From NCBI RefSeq assembly GCF_005490785.1, contig NZ_CP027295.1, positions 1,550,001 through 1,614,000 of the forward strand: a stretch of DNA of 64,000 bases, in the 5' to 3' direction. The notes under the pieces are model-generated. The model worked only from the letters and a program-made list of their open reading frames with translations, made no database searches and was not told where the DNA came from. The first letter of the stretch is position 1. Every line of letters begins with the position of its first letter. The DNA is from Brachybacterium sp. SGAir0954 (lineage in GTDB: Bacteria > Actinomycetota > Actinomycetes > Actinomycetales > Dermabacteraceae). Shown one piece after another: positions 23,626 to 31,942 of the stretch. Made by a program: the position numbers and the translations under genes.

Positions 23626-24605
23626 TGGCAGCAGTCCCCACGTCCACCACCCCGGGGGCGGCGCCGGCCCGCCCCCGGGGGGCGCGCGGCGCGCTGCGTC
23701 GGCTGACGCCCGCCCGCGTCCTCTTCTTCCTGATCTTCCTCGGGGTGCCGCTCGCGATCTACGTCGTCTTCGTGGTCTCCCCGTTCCTGCAGGCGTTCTA
23801 CTACTCGCTCACGGACTGGCGCGGCCTCTCCCGCGCGCCGCAGTTCATCGGGCTCGAGAACTACGTGACGCTGTTCCACGACCCGGTGTTCCTCAAGGCG
23901 CTGCGCAACAACCTGATCCTGCTCGTCACCCTGCCGCTGATCACCATCACCCTCGCGTTCACCCTCGCGGTGCTCGTGACGGTGGGCGGCGACTCCCGCG
24001 GGGCGATCCGCGGCGTGCCCGGGGCGACGGTCTACCGCGTCGTGAGCTTCTTCCCGTACGCGATCCCCGCGGTCGTCGTCGGCATCCTGTTCGCCTTCGT
24101 CTACTCGCCCAACGGCGGCCTGCTCAACGGACTCCTGCAGGCGGTCGGGCTGGACGTGTCCATCGGCTGGCTCGGTGAGCGACGCTTCGCGATGGCGGCG
24201 ATCATCGCGGCCGTCGTGTGGAGCCTCGTGGGCTTCTACATGGTGCTCTTCGTCGCGGCGATCAAGTCGATCCCGTCGGAGGTCGTCGAGGCCGCGCGCA
24301 TCGACGGCGCCGGCCGGTTGCGACTCGCGGTCCAGGTCGTCCTGCCGATGGTGCGGGGCAACGTCTCCACCGCCGCCGTCTACATGGGGATCATGGCGCT
24401 GGACATGTTCGTCTTCGTCAACGTCATGACGCCGACGGGCGGCACGGGCAAGAGCACCGAGGTGGTCTCGCGGTACCTCTACGAGACCGCCTTCTCCGAG
24501 TCGAGGTTCGGCCTCGCCTCCGCGATGGGCGTCGTGATGGCGCTGCTGACGATGGCGATGGCCGTGCTGGTCCTCGTCATCAGCCGCGGGAAGGACGAGG
24601 CATGA
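23625..24605 (+). CDS. ABC sugar transporter permease 1 (NgcF-like)
   Basis: Inner-membrane permease of the importer, 326 residues, MalF-type. A Pro/Arg-rich cytoplasmic N-terminus is followed by six probable spans, starting VLFFLIFLGVPLAIYVVFVV. The EAA loop that contacts the ATPase is EVVEAARIDGAGRLRLAVQ, with its conserved Gly. Start at the ATG overlapping the stop of the binding protein. Its own stop overlaps the next start (ATGA). Confidence 0.85.
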   Translation: MAAVPTSTTPGAAPARPRGARGALRRLTPARVLFFLIFLGVPLAIYVVFVVSPFLQAFYYSLTDWRGLSRAPQFIGLENYVTLFHDPVFLKALRNNLILLVTLPLITITLAFTLAVLVTVGGDSRGAIRGVPGATVYRVVSFFPYAIPAVVVGILFAFVYSPNGGLLNGLLQAVGLDVSIGWLGERRFAMAAIIAAVVWSLVGFYMVLFVAAIKSIPSEVVEAARIDGAGRLRLAVQVVLPMVRGNVSTAAVYMGIMALDMFVFVNVMTPTGGTGKSTEVVSRYLYETAFSESRFGLASAMGVVMALLTMAMAVLVLVISRGKDEA

Positions 24606-25525
24606 GCACCACGACCACCGGGCGGGCCACCGAGCCCGCGCCCGCACCGGCCGCCGCGGGCTCCTCGCCCCCGCGCCGACGTCGGCCGCGCCGCAGCGTC
24701 GGGGACCGCGTCTTCGGCGGGGTCTCCCAGATCGTCCTCGCGCTCTGGGCGCTGATCGTCGTCATCCCGCTGCTGTGGACGGTCTTCAGCTCCTTCAAGT
24801 CGACCCGCGGGATCCTCACCTCCCCGTTCGCCCTGCCGGAGCACTGGAACCTCGACAACTTCGTGCGGGCCTGGAACCAGGCGGGGATCGGCCGGTACTT
24901 CTTCAACACCGTGCTCGTCGTGGGCTCGGCGCTCGTGCTCGTCATGGTCCTCGGCGCGATGTGCGCCTACGTGCTCGCGCGCTACGAGTTCCCGGGCCGG
25001 CGGGTCATCTACTACGCGCTGATCGCCGGGCTCACCTTCCCTCTGTTCCTGGCCGTGGTGCCGCTGTTCTTCATCCTCGAGTCGATGGGGCTGCGGGGCA
25101 CCTACCTCGGGCTCATCCTGAGCTACGTGGGCTTCGCGCTGCCCTTCACGGTCTTCTTCCTCTACGCGTTCTTCCGGCAGCTGCCGGAGGAGATCGCCGA
25201 AGCGGCCGCGATCGACGGCGCGGGGGACTTCCGCACCTTCTTCCAGGTCATGCTCCCCATGGCCGGGCCGGGGATGGCCAGCGTCACGATCTTCAACTTC
25301 CTGGGGCTGTGGAACCAGTTCCTGCTCCCGGTCGTGCTGAACACCGACGAGTCGAAGTTCGTGCTCGCGCAGGGCCTCGCGAACCTGCAGGCCCAGCAGG
25401 GCTACCGCTCGGACTGGGCGGCGATGTTCGCCTCGGTGACGATCACGATCCTGCCGGTGCTCGTCGTCTACCTGATCTTCCAGCGCCAGCTGCAGGGCGG
25501 GATCGGGCCCAGCACGAACAAGTAG
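24602..25525 (+). CDS. ABC sugar transporter permease 2 (NgcG-like)
   Basis: Second permease, MalG-type, 307 residues. An Arg/Pro-rich N-terminus is followed by six probable spans beginning IVLALWALIVVIPLLWTVF. The EAA loop is EEIAEAAAIDGAGDFRTFF. It overlaps ngcF-like by 4 bases and ends the operon at a 17-bp terminator. No ATP-binding subunit is encoded here. Streptomyces CUT1 importers such as NgcEFG and DasABC share one ATPase (MsiK), so a distant msiK-type gene is expected. Confidence 0.85.
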   Translation: MSTTTTGRATEPAPAPAAAGSSPPRRRRPRRSVGDRVFGGVSQIVLALWALIVVIPLLWTVFSSFKSTRGILTSPFALPEHWNLDNFVRAWNQAGIGRYFFNTVLVVGSALVLVMVLGAMCAYVLARYEFPGRRVIYYALIAGLTFPLFLAVVPLFFILESMGLRGTYLGLILSYVGFALPFTVFFLYAFFRQLPEEIAEAAAIDGAGDFRTFFQVMLPMAGPGMASVTIFNFLGLWNQFLLPVVLNTDESKFVLAQGLANLQAQQGYRSDWAAMFASVTITILPVLVVYLIFQRQLQGGIGPSTNK

Positions 25526-25550
25526 GGACCTCGTCCGCGGGTGCGGGGGA

Positions 25551-25593
25551 GAGGGGCGGGTGCGGCCGGTGTGACTGGCCGCACCCGCCCCTC
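25551..25593 (+). terminator. Terminator of the sugar importer operon
   Basis: A perfect 17-bp stem (25551-25567 with 25577-25593) and a 9-base loop, 26 bases after the last stop. Confidence 0.88.
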
Positions 25594-25595
25594 CC

Positions 25596-25625
25596 TTGTG
25601 GGGGTGAACGCGTCCGGGGCATACT
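25596..25625 (+). promoter_or_regulatory. Promoter of the S10 ribosomal operon
   Basis: TTGTGG, an 18-base spacer and CATACT. The -35 begins only 3 bases after the terminator stem of the preceding operon. Transcription would start near 25632. Confidence 0.55.
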
Positions 25626-25631
25626 TGGGGA

Positions 25632-25887
25632 GTTGTCTGCGTGGGCCGCCATGCCCGGTTCCGTTCTCCGTGGGTCCTCCCGCGGCGAATGATCACCGGA
25701 GGAGGTCCATCCCCAGGACGCGAACGATGCCTCGCATCGACCGCGCGTCGGAGGAGGGAGAAGCGCAGACGCAGCCGTCACGCGGCGGCATCCGCACGCG
25801 CTCGCGCGCTCCGCGGAGGCCGACACGCCCGTCCTCGGGTACCGGGGCGGCTGTTCCATGACAGACGAAGAAGAGAGACAGGACGCC
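25632..25887 (+). other. Long leader of the S10 operon
   Basis: About 255 bases between the predicted transcript start and rpsJ. In E. coli the S10 leader binds L4 for autoregulation; a similar function here is possible. I see GC-rich complementarity and a short open frame from 25727 without a ribosome binding site, and no T-run terminator. Confidence 0.35.
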
Positions 25888-26196
25888 ATGGCGGGACAGA
25901 AGATCCGCATCCGGCTCAAGTCGTACGACCACGAGGTGATCGACTCCTCGGCGCGCAAGATCGTCGACACGGTCACCAACGCGGGCGCGACGGTCGTGGG
26001 CCCGGTGCCGCTGCCGACGGAGAAGAACGTGTTCTGCGTGATCCGTTCTCCCCACAAGTACAAGGACAGCCGTGAGCACTTCGAGATGCGCACGCACAAG
26101 CGACTGATCGACATCGTCGATCCCACGCCGAAGGCCGTGGATTCGCTCATGCGTCTCGACCTGCCGGCGGACGTCAACATCGAGATCAAGCTCTGA
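25888..26196 (+). CDS. rpsJ: 30S ribosomal protein S10
   Basis: Head protein of the 30S subunit and partner of NusB/NusG in antitermination. 102 residues from the ATG at 25888 ([19 protein letters not shown]), the conserved start; an upstream in-frame ATG at 25858 would add ten unconserved residues. Blocks [19 protein letters not shown] and [12 protein letters not shown] are typical. First gene of an eleven-gene operon ending at rpsQ. Confidence 0.97.
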   Translation: MAGQKIRIRLKSYDHEVIDSSARKIVDTVTNAGATVVGPVPLPTEKNVFCVIRSPHKYKDSREHFEMRTHKRLIDIVDPTPKAVDSLMRLDLPADVNIEIKL

Positions 26197-26207
26197 GGCA
26201 GGTCGAC

Positions 26208-26888
26208 ATGAGCAACGAACTGACGGGACAGCGTGCCCACGCCGTGTCCGGCGTGCTCGGCACCAAGCTCGGCATGACCCAGGTCTGGGACGAGAACGGA
26301 AAGCTCGTCCCCGTGACCGTGGTCCACGCCGGTCCGAACGTCGTCACCCAGGTGCGGTCCGTCGAGTCCGACGGCTACGACGCGGTCCAGATCGCCTACG
26401 GGCAGATCGATCCCCGCAAGGTCTCCAAGCCGCTGAAGGGCCACTTCGAGAAGGCCGGCGTCACCCCGCGCCGTCACCTCGCGGAGCTGCGCACCATCAA
26501 CGCCTCGGACTTCACCCTCGGCCAGGAGATCGACGTGTCGGTCTTCGAGGCCGGCCAGAAGGTCGACGTCGTCGGCACCTCCAAGGGCAAGGGCACCGCG
26601 GGTGTCATGAAGCGTCACGGCTTCTCCGGTGTCGGCGCCTCCCACGGTGCGCACCGCAACCACCGCAAGCCGGGCTCCATCGGCGGCGCCTCCACCCCGG
26701 GTCGCGTGTTCAAGGGCCTGCGCATGGCGGGCCGCATGGGCAGCGACCGCACCTCTGTCCAGAACCTGACCGTTCACGCGGTCGATGTCGAGAAGGGCTA
26801 CGTGCTCGTCAAGGGAGCCGTCCCCGGCCCCAAGGGCGGCCTCGTGCTGGTCCGCTCGGCCGTCAAGAGCCCCGCGAAGGAGGCCTGA
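26208..26888 (+). CDS. rplC: 50S ribosomal protein L3
   Basis: Early-assembling protein near the peptidyl-transferase centre. 226 residues with [19 protein letters not shown] at the N-terminus, the central extension [15 protein letters not shown], and [13 protein letters not shown]. The first ~14 residues before LGTKLGM are a short Micrococcales-type extension. Gap to rpsJ is 11 bases, to rplD 5 bases. Confidence 0.97.
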   Translation: MSNELTGQRAHAVSGVLGTKLGMTQVWDENGKLVPVTVVHAGPNVVTQVRSVESDGYDAVQIAYGQIDPRKVSKPLKGHFEKAGVTPRRHLAELRTINASDFTLGQEIDVSVFEAGQKVDVVGTSKGKGTAGVMKRHGFSGVGASHGAHRNHRKPGSIGGASTPGRVFKGLRMAGRMGSDRTSVQNLTVHAVDVEKGYVLVKGAVPGPKGGLVLVRSAVKSPAKEA

Positions 26889-26893
26889 GCCCG

Positions 26894-27838
26894 ATGGCAG
26901 ACAACCTGACCGTCGACGTGCTCGACCCGGCCGGCAAGAAGGCCGGGACCGTCGAGCTCCCCACGTCGATCTTCGACGTGCAGACGAACGTCCCCCTGAT
27001 CCACCAGGTGGTCGTGGCCCAGCAGGCGGCCGCCCGTCAGGGCACGCACAAGGCCAAGACCCGTGGCGAGGTCCGCGGTGGCGGCAAGAAGCCGTACAAG
27101 CAGAAGGGCACCGGCCGTGCGCGCCAGGGCTCGCTGCGCGCTCCGCAGTTCGCCGGCGGCGGCACGGTCCACGGACCGGTCCCGCGCGACTACTCGCAGC
27201 GCACCCCCAAGAAGATGAAGGCCGCCGCCCTCCGCGGTGCCCTCTCCGACCGCGCGCGCAACGGCCGCGTGCACGTGGTGTCCTCCCTCCTCGAGGGTGA
27301 CGCCCCGTCCACCAAGGCCGTCCGCTCGACCCTGTCGAACGTCTCCGACCGTCGCCACCTGCTGGTGGTCGTGCGTCGCGACGACGACCTGGGCGCCCTG
27401 AGCTCGCGCAACCTGCCGACCGCGCACGTCCTGTACGCCGATCAGCTGAACACCTACGACGTCATGCTCTCCGACGACGTCGTGTTCACCTCCGGTGCGC
27501 TCGAGGACTTCGTGGCCGCCGCAACCCTGTCCCTGCCCACCTCCGGCTTCGCGAAGGCCCGCACCGAGGCGTCCGCCCCGGTCGCTCCGGTCGCCGCTGC
27601 CGCGCAGGATGCCCCCTTCGGCGAGGGATCGGCGGCCCCCCTGGCCGACGGCTCCGCCCCCGAGGGCTTCAGCATCAAGGGCAAGAAGGACTCCATGAAG
27701 TTCCACACGGTGGACTCTCCGTGGTACGGCCGCACCAAGGCCGAGGTCTGGTTCGCGACGGAGGAGGCCGCCAAGGCCGCCGGGTTCGTGAACGCCGTCA
27801 AGGAGTCCGCCTCGTCCGATGAGGAGGCCGCCAAGTGA
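26894..27838 (+). CDS. rplD: 50S ribosomal protein L4 with a ~100-residue C-terminal extension
   Basis: L4 lines the exit tunnel and usually represses the S10 operon. Residues 1-215 are a normal L4: the tunnel loop [20 protein letters not shown] with GTGRARQGS, then [10 protein letters not shown] and the conserved C-terminal [12 protein letters not shown]. The protein continues to 314 residues, against about 200-220 in typical bacteria. An Ala/Pro/Ser linker leads to a compact domain at about 256-300: [31 protein letters not shown] and [10 protein letters not shown] recall similar IKG-x-SxxxH-x-Y-x-RT-x-AEVWF-x-A-x-AAGF modules as tails on other actinobacterial proteins; their function is unknown to me. 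The stop overlaps rplW, so the extension is in frame and not a sequencing artefact of the 3' end. Confidence 0.93.
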   Translation: MADNLTVDVLDPAGKKAGTVELPTSIFDVQTNVPLIHQVVVAQQAAARQGTHKAKTRGEVRGGGKKPYKQKGTGRARQGSLRAPQFAGGGTVHGPVPRDYSQRTPKKMKAAALRGALSDRARNGRVHVVSSLLEGDAPSTKAVRSTLSNVSDRRHLLVVVRRDDDLGALSSRNLPTAHVLYADQLNTYDVMLSDDVVFTSGALEDFVAAATLSLPTSGFAKARTEASAPVAPVAAAAQDAPFGEGSAAPLADGSAPEGFSIKGKKDSMKFHTVDSPWYGRTKAEVWFATEEAAKAAGFVNAVKESASSDEEAAK

Positions 27839-28137
27839 GCGCGCTGAACAAGGATCCCCGCGACGTCCTGCTGGCCCCGGTCGTCTCCGAGAAGAGCTAC
27901 GGGCTGATGGACGAGGGCAAGTACACCTTCCTGGTGGCTGCCGACGCCAACAAGACCGAGATCAAGATCGCCGTCGAGAAGGTCTTCGACGTCAAGGTCT
28001 CTTCGGTCAACACGATCAACCGTCAGGGCAAGGCGCGTCGCACGCGCTTCGGGATGGGCAAGCGCAAGGACACCAAGCGCGCCATCGTCACCCTGACCGA
28101 CGGAGCCATCGACATCTTCGGAGGGTCGGTCGCCTGA
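27835..28137 (+). CDS. rplW: 50S ribosomal protein L23
   Basis: Exit-tunnel rim protein that docks trigger factor and SRP. 100 residues, GTG start overlapping the rplD stop (GTGA), with [40 protein letters not shown] and [13 protein letters not shown]. Length is typical for the family. Confidence 0.97.
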   Translation: MSALNKDPRDVLLAPVVSEKSYGLMDEGKYTFLVAADANKTEIKIAVEKVFDVKVSSVNTINRQGKARRTRFGMGKRKDTKRAIVTLTDGAIDIFGGSVA

Positions 28138-28185
28138 GCGCGGCCGACGTCCGAGGAGCCGAAGAGAGTCTGAGGGAAACCCACC

Positions 28186-29022
28186 ATGGGAATTCGCAAG
28201 CACAAGCCGACCACGCCGGGCCGTCGCGGCTCGAGCGTCGCCGACTTCGTCGAGATCACCCGCGACACGCCTGAGAAGTCGCTGGTCCGCCCGCTCTCCA
28301 AGAGCGGCGGCCGCAACGCCAACGGTCGTGTCACGTCCCGTCACCGCGGTGGCGGCCACAAGCGGGCCTACCGCGTCATCGACTTCCGTCGTTCCGACAA
28401 GGACGGCGTGAACGCGAAGGTCGCGCACATCGAGTACGACCCCAACCGCACCGCGCGCATCGCGCTGCTGCACTACGCCGACGGCGAGAAGCGCTACATC
28501 CTCGCCCCGGCCAAGCTGCGTCAGGGTGACTGGGTGGAGAACGGTCAGGGCTCGGACATCAAGCCCGGCAACAACCTGCCGCTCAAGAACATCCCGCTGG
28601 GCACCGTGATCCACGCGATCGAGCTGCGCCCCGGCGGCGGTGCCAAGATCGCCCGCTCGGCCGGCGCTTCCGTGCAGCTGGTCGCCAAGGAGGGCCGCTT
28701 CGCGCAGCTGCGCATGCCCTCCGGCGAGATCCGCAACGTCGATGCGCGCTGCCGCGCGACCATCGGCGAGGTCGGCAACGCCGAGCAGTCCAACATCAAC
28801 TGGGGCAAGGCCGGCCGCATGCGCTGGAAGGGCAAGCGCCCGCACGTCCGCGGCGTGGTCATGAACCCGGTCGATCACCCGCACGGTGGTGGCGAGGGCC
28901 GCACCTCCGGTGGTCGTCACCCGGTCTCGCCCTGGGGTCAGCCCGAGGGTCGTACCCGTCGTCCGGGCAAGGAGAGCGACAAGCTCATCGTGCGCCGTCG
29001 ACGGACCGGCAAGAAGCGCTGA
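28186..29022 (+). CDS. rplB: 50S ribosomal protein L2
   Basis: Highly conserved protein needed for subunit joining and peptidyl transfer. 278 residues with [37 protein letters not shown], and the C-terminal [20 protein letters not shown] region including the critical histidine of HPHGGG. The 48-base gap to rplW has no terminator. Confidence 0.98.
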   Translation: MGIRKHKPTTPGRRGSSVADFVEITRDTPEKSLVRPLSKSGGRNANGRVTSRHRGGGHKRAYRVIDFRRSDKDGVNAKVAHIEYDPNRTARIALLHYADGEKRYILAPAKLRQGDWVENGQGSDIKPGNNLPLKNIPLGTVIHAIELRPGGGAKIARSAGASVQLVAKEGRFAQLRMPSGEIRNVDARCRATIGEVGNAEQSNINWGKAGRMRWKGKRPHVRGVVMNPVDHPHGGGEGRTSGGRHPVSPWGQPEGRTRRPGKESDKLIVRRRRTGKKR

Positions 29023-29037
29023 TAGGGAGAACCGCAC

Positions 29038-29319
29038 ATGCCTCGCAGTATCGCCAAGGGCCCGTTCGTCGACGACCACCTGCAGAAGAAGGTGGACGTC
29101 CAGAACGAGAAGGGCACCAAGAACCTCATCAAGACCTGGTCGCGCCGCAGTGTCATCACTCCGGACTTCCTGGGTCACACCTTCGCAGTGCACGACGGTC
29201 GGAAGCACGTCACGGTGTTCGTCACCGAGTCGATGGTCGGCCACAAGCTCGGCGAGTTCGCCCCCACGCGGACTTTCAAGGGCCACGAGAAGGACGACAA
29301 GAAGGGCCGCCGCCGCTGA
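29038..29319 (+). CDS. rpsS: 30S ribosomal protein S19
   Basis: Head protein contacting the A-site tRNA region with S13. 93 residues: [39 protein letters not shown] and [19 protein letters not shown]. The start has GGGAGAACCGCAC upstream. Confidence 0.98.
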   Translation: MPRSIAKGPFVDDHLQKKVDVQNEKGTKNLIKTWSRRSVITPDFLGHTFAVHDGRKHVTVFVTESMVGHKLGEFAPTRTFKGHEKDDKKGRRR

Positions 29320-29369
29320 CCTCGGTCAGCACGGCAGCACTTCTCGAATTCGAGAGAAAGCAGGAAACG

Positions 29370-29723
29370 ATGGAAGCCAAGGCGCAGGTGCGGTACCTCC
29401 GCATGTCGCCCATGAAGGCTCGCCGCGTTGTCGACCTGATTCGTGGCAAGAGCACGGTTGAGGCCCTGGACACCCTGCGGTTCGCCCCGCAGGCCGCCAG
29501 CGAGCCCGTCCTCAAGCTCGTCCAGTCCGCGATCGCCAACGCTCGCGTCAAGGCCGACCAGGCGGGTGAGCGCTTCGACGAGCGCGAGCTCGTCGTCTCG
29601 GCCGCCTATGTCGACGAGGGCCCGACCATGAAGCGGTTCCAGCCGCGTGCACAGGGTCGAGCCTTCCAGATCAAGAAGCGCACCAGCCACGTCACCGTGG
29701 TGGTCGCTCCCGTGAACAAGTAA
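29370..29723 (+). CDS. rplV: 50S ribosomal protein L22
   Basis: Exit-tunnel protein whose beta-hairpin contacts L4 and macrolides. 117 residues beginning [20 protein letters not shown], with [20 protein letters not shown] and the C-terminal [11 protein letters not shown]. The hairpin is intact, with no macrolide-resistance type insertion or deletion. AGAAAGCAGGAAACG precedes the start. Confidence 0.98.
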   Translation: MEAKAQVRYLRMSPMKARRVVDLIRGKSTVEALDTLRFAPQAASEPVLKLVQSAIANARVKADQAGERFDERELVVSAAYVDEGPTMKRFQPRAQGRAFQIKKRTSHVTVVVAPVNK

Positions 29724-29733
29724 GGAGTCCCGA

Positions 29734-30567
29734 ATGGGCCAGAAGGTCAATCCGAACGGGTTCCGCCTCGGGATCACCACGGAGCACACCAGCCGTTGGT
29801 TCGCCGATTCCACCAAGGACGGCCAGCGGTACCGCGACTACGTGAAGGAAGACGTCGCGATCCGCAAGCTCATGTCCGATGGACTCGAGCGAGCCGGCAT
29901 CTCCAAGGTCGAGATCGAGCGCACCCGCGATCGTGTCCGCGTGGACCTGCACACCGCCCGCCCGGGCATCGTGATCGGTCGTCGCGGCGCGGAGGCCGAG
30001 CGCCTCCGCGGTGAGCTCGAGAAGCTCACCGGCAAGCAGATCCAGCTGAACATCCTCGAGGTCAAGAACCCCGAGGCCGACGCCCAGCTGGTCGCACAGG
30101 GCATCGCCGAGCAGCTCGCCGCCCGTGTCTCCTTCCGCCGTGCGATGCGCAAGGGCATGCAGTCCGCGCAGCGCGCCGGTGCGAAGGGCATCCGAGTGGC
30201 CGTCGCCGGCCGCCTCGGCGGCGCCGAGATGAGCCGCAGCGAGTTCTACCGCGAGGGTCGCGTGCCTCTGCACACCCTCCGGGCGAACATCGACTACGGC
30301 TTCTACGAGGCCCGCACCGCCTTCGGCCGCATCGGCGTGAAGGTGTGGATCTACAAGGGCGACGTCACCGCCAAGGAGCTCGCGGCCCAGCAGGCCGCCG
30401 CACAGGGTCCCCGCTCCGGCGGTCGTGGCCCCCGTGCCGAGCGTCCCCGCGGCCGTCGCAACGAGCGCAACGCCGCCGCGCGTCGTGAGGGCACCGAGTC
30501 TGCGCCGCAGACCGCCGCCCCCGCGGAGCAGGCAGCACCCGCGCAGCAGCCCGGAACGGAGGCCTGA
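29734..30567 (+). CDS. rpsC: 30S ribosomal protein S3
   Basis: mRNA-entry protein with helicase function alongside S4 and S5. 277 residues: [20 protein letters not shown], the KH domain ([20 protein letters not shown]) and the C-terminal [21 protein letters not shown] ~55-residue basic then Ala/Pro/Gln/Glu-rich disordered tail extends beyond the E. coli length of 233. Such tails are common in Actinobacteria. Confidence 0.98.
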   Translation: MGQKVNPNGFRLGITTEHTSRWFADSTKDGQRYRDYVKEDVAIRKLMSDGLERAGISKVEIERTRDRVRVDLHTARPGIVIGRRGAEAERLRGELEKLTGKQIQLNILEVKNPEADAQLVAQGIAEQLAARVSFRRAMRKGMQSAQRAGAKGIRVAVAGRLGGAEMSRSEFYREGRVPLHTLRANIDYGFYEARTAFGRIGVKVWIYKGDVTAKELAAQQAAAQGPRSGGRGPRAERPRGRRNERNAAARREGTESAPQTAAPAEQAAPAQQPGTEA

Positions 30568-30572
30568 GCGAC

Positions 30573-30992
30573 ATGCTGATCCCTCGCAGGACCAAGCACC
30601 GCAAGCAGCACCACCCGACCCGCAGCGGCATGGCCAAGGGCGGCACCGAGCTGGCGTTCGGCGACTACGGCATCCAGGCGCTCGCGCCGGCCTACGTCAC
30701 CAACCGTCAGATCGAGGCGGCTCGTATCGCCATGACGCGCTACATGAAGCGCGGCGGCAAGGTGTACATCAACATCTACCCCGATCGCCCGCTCACCAAG
30801 AAGCCCGCCGAGGTCCGCATGGGCTCCGGCAAGGGCTCCGTGGAGTGGTGGATCGCCAACATCAAGCCCGGTCGCGTCATGTTCGAGATCGCCGGCGTGG
30901 ATGAGGCGACCGCCCGTGAGGCCCTCCGCCTCGCGATCCACAAGCTCCCCATGAAGTGCCGCATTCTGACCCGAGAGGGTGGTGACATCTGA
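30573..30992 (+). CDS. rplP: 50S ribosomal protein L16
   Basis: A-site tRNA-contacting protein. 139 residues: [59 protein letters not shown]. The R81-equivalent loop (RMGSGKGS) is intact. Its stop overlaps rpmC (TGATGG). Confidence 0.98.
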   Translation: MLIPRRTKHRKQHHPTRSGMAKGGTELAFGDYGIQALAPAYVTNRQIEAARIAMTRYMKRGGKVYINIYPDRPLTKKPAEVRMGSGKGSVEWWIANIKPGRVMFEIAGVDEATAREALRLAIHKLPMKCRILTREGGDI

Positions 30993-31225
30993 TGGCAGCG
31001 ACCAAGCTCACCGCCGACGAACTCGACAAGCTGGACGACGTCAAGCTGGCCGAGGAGCTGGCCAAGGCGAAGGACGAGCTGTTCAAGCTCCGTTTCCAGA
31101 ACGCCACCGGTCAGCTCGAGAGCTCCGGCCGCCTGCGGTCCGTCAAGAAGGACATCGCACGGATCTACACGATCCTGCGCGAGCGCGAGCTGGGCATCCG
31201 CCAGGCCCCCGGCTCCGCCGAGTGA
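30992..31225 (+). CDS. rpmC: 50S ribosomal protein L29
   Basis: Small two-helix protein at the tunnel exit. 77 residues: [54 protein letters not shown]. Overlaps rplP; 22 bases to rpsQ. Confidence 0.97.
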   Translation: MAATKLTADELDKLDDVKLAEELAKAKDELFKLRFQNATGQLESSGRLRSVKKDIARIYTILRERELGIRQAPGSAE

Positions 31226-31247
31226 CCGCGAAGCGAGGAACTGAGAG

Positions 31248-31562
31248 ATGAACGAGAACACCCCTGAGGTCGAGGCCGCTGCGAAGGAGGGCGCTCACGC
31301 GTCGTCCCACGAGCGTCCCTACCGCAAGACGCTCCGCGGCTTCGTGGTCTCCGACAAGATGGACAAGACCATCGTGGTCGAGGTCGAGGAGCGCGTGAAG
31401 CACGCGCTCTACGGCAAGGTCCTCACGAAGACCAACAAGTTCAAGGCCCATGACGAGGACAACGTCGCCGGCATCGGCGACCGCGTGCTCATCATGGAGA
31501 CCCGGCCGCTGTCCGCCACCAAGCGGTGGCGTCTGGTCGAGGTCGTCGAGAAGGCCAAGTGA
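31248..31562 (+). CDS. rpsQ: 30S ribosomal protein S17
   Basis: Primary 16S binder. 104 residues with an acidic ~25-residue N-terminal extension, then [20 protein letters not shown], the [20 protein letters not shown] block and [18 protein letters not shown]. It is the last gene of the S10 operon here and is followed by a terminator. Confidence 0.97.
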   Translation: MNENTPEVEAAAKEGAHASSHERPYRKTLRGFVVSDKMDKTIVVEVEERVKHALYGKVLTKTNKFKAHDEDNVAGIGDRVLIMETRPLSATKRWRLVEVVEKAK

Positions 31563-31596
31563 TCGATCGGTCCTCGTGACCGTCGACCGCATCCGA

Positions 31597-31636
31597 GAAG
31601 GGCCGGTCATCCCCGCGAGGGGGTGGCCGGCCCTTC
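31597..31636 (+). terminator. Terminator ending the S10 operon
   Basis: A 10-bp perfect outer stem (31597-31606 with 31627-31636), with inner CCCC/GGGG pairing around a GCGA loop, lies 35 bases after rpsQ. Confidence 0.8.
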
Positions 31637-31942
31637 ACCGTGCCCTCGAGCGGGCGGCCGAGGGGACCCGCCGGACGTGCCGTCGATGCCGCCGGGAGGC
31701 CGCTCCTGCGACCTGGGTCACAGGGGGGATTCAGGCTCCGCTTCACCTGGTCAGCACCGATTTCTGAGCATCGATGCAGGTCATGGGCGTGACATCCGCT
31801 GCGCAACGTGGTTGTCTATATGGCCGTGCCCAGGGTCCGGGCGCCGCAGAGCCCCCGGTCGGGGACACCGCGCGCCCGTGACCGCGAGGTAGGAAGCGTC
31901 GCTCGTCGGCCCCTCGTGCACCCGCCTCACGAAGGCAGGTCC
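31637..31942 (+). other. Intergenic region upstream of the MFS transporter
   Basis: About 300 bases without a supported gene. A TCTATATGG stretch near 31815 with GTGACA at 31789 could be a promoter, but the spacing (20 bases) is poor. Otherwise I see nothing recognisable. Confidence 0.3.

Noticed and set aside
27660-27838. A frameshift or gene fusion artefact at the end of rplD
   Set aside because: The extension is in frame, has normal codon use and a folded-looking motif, and its stop overlaps the start of rplW in the usual way.
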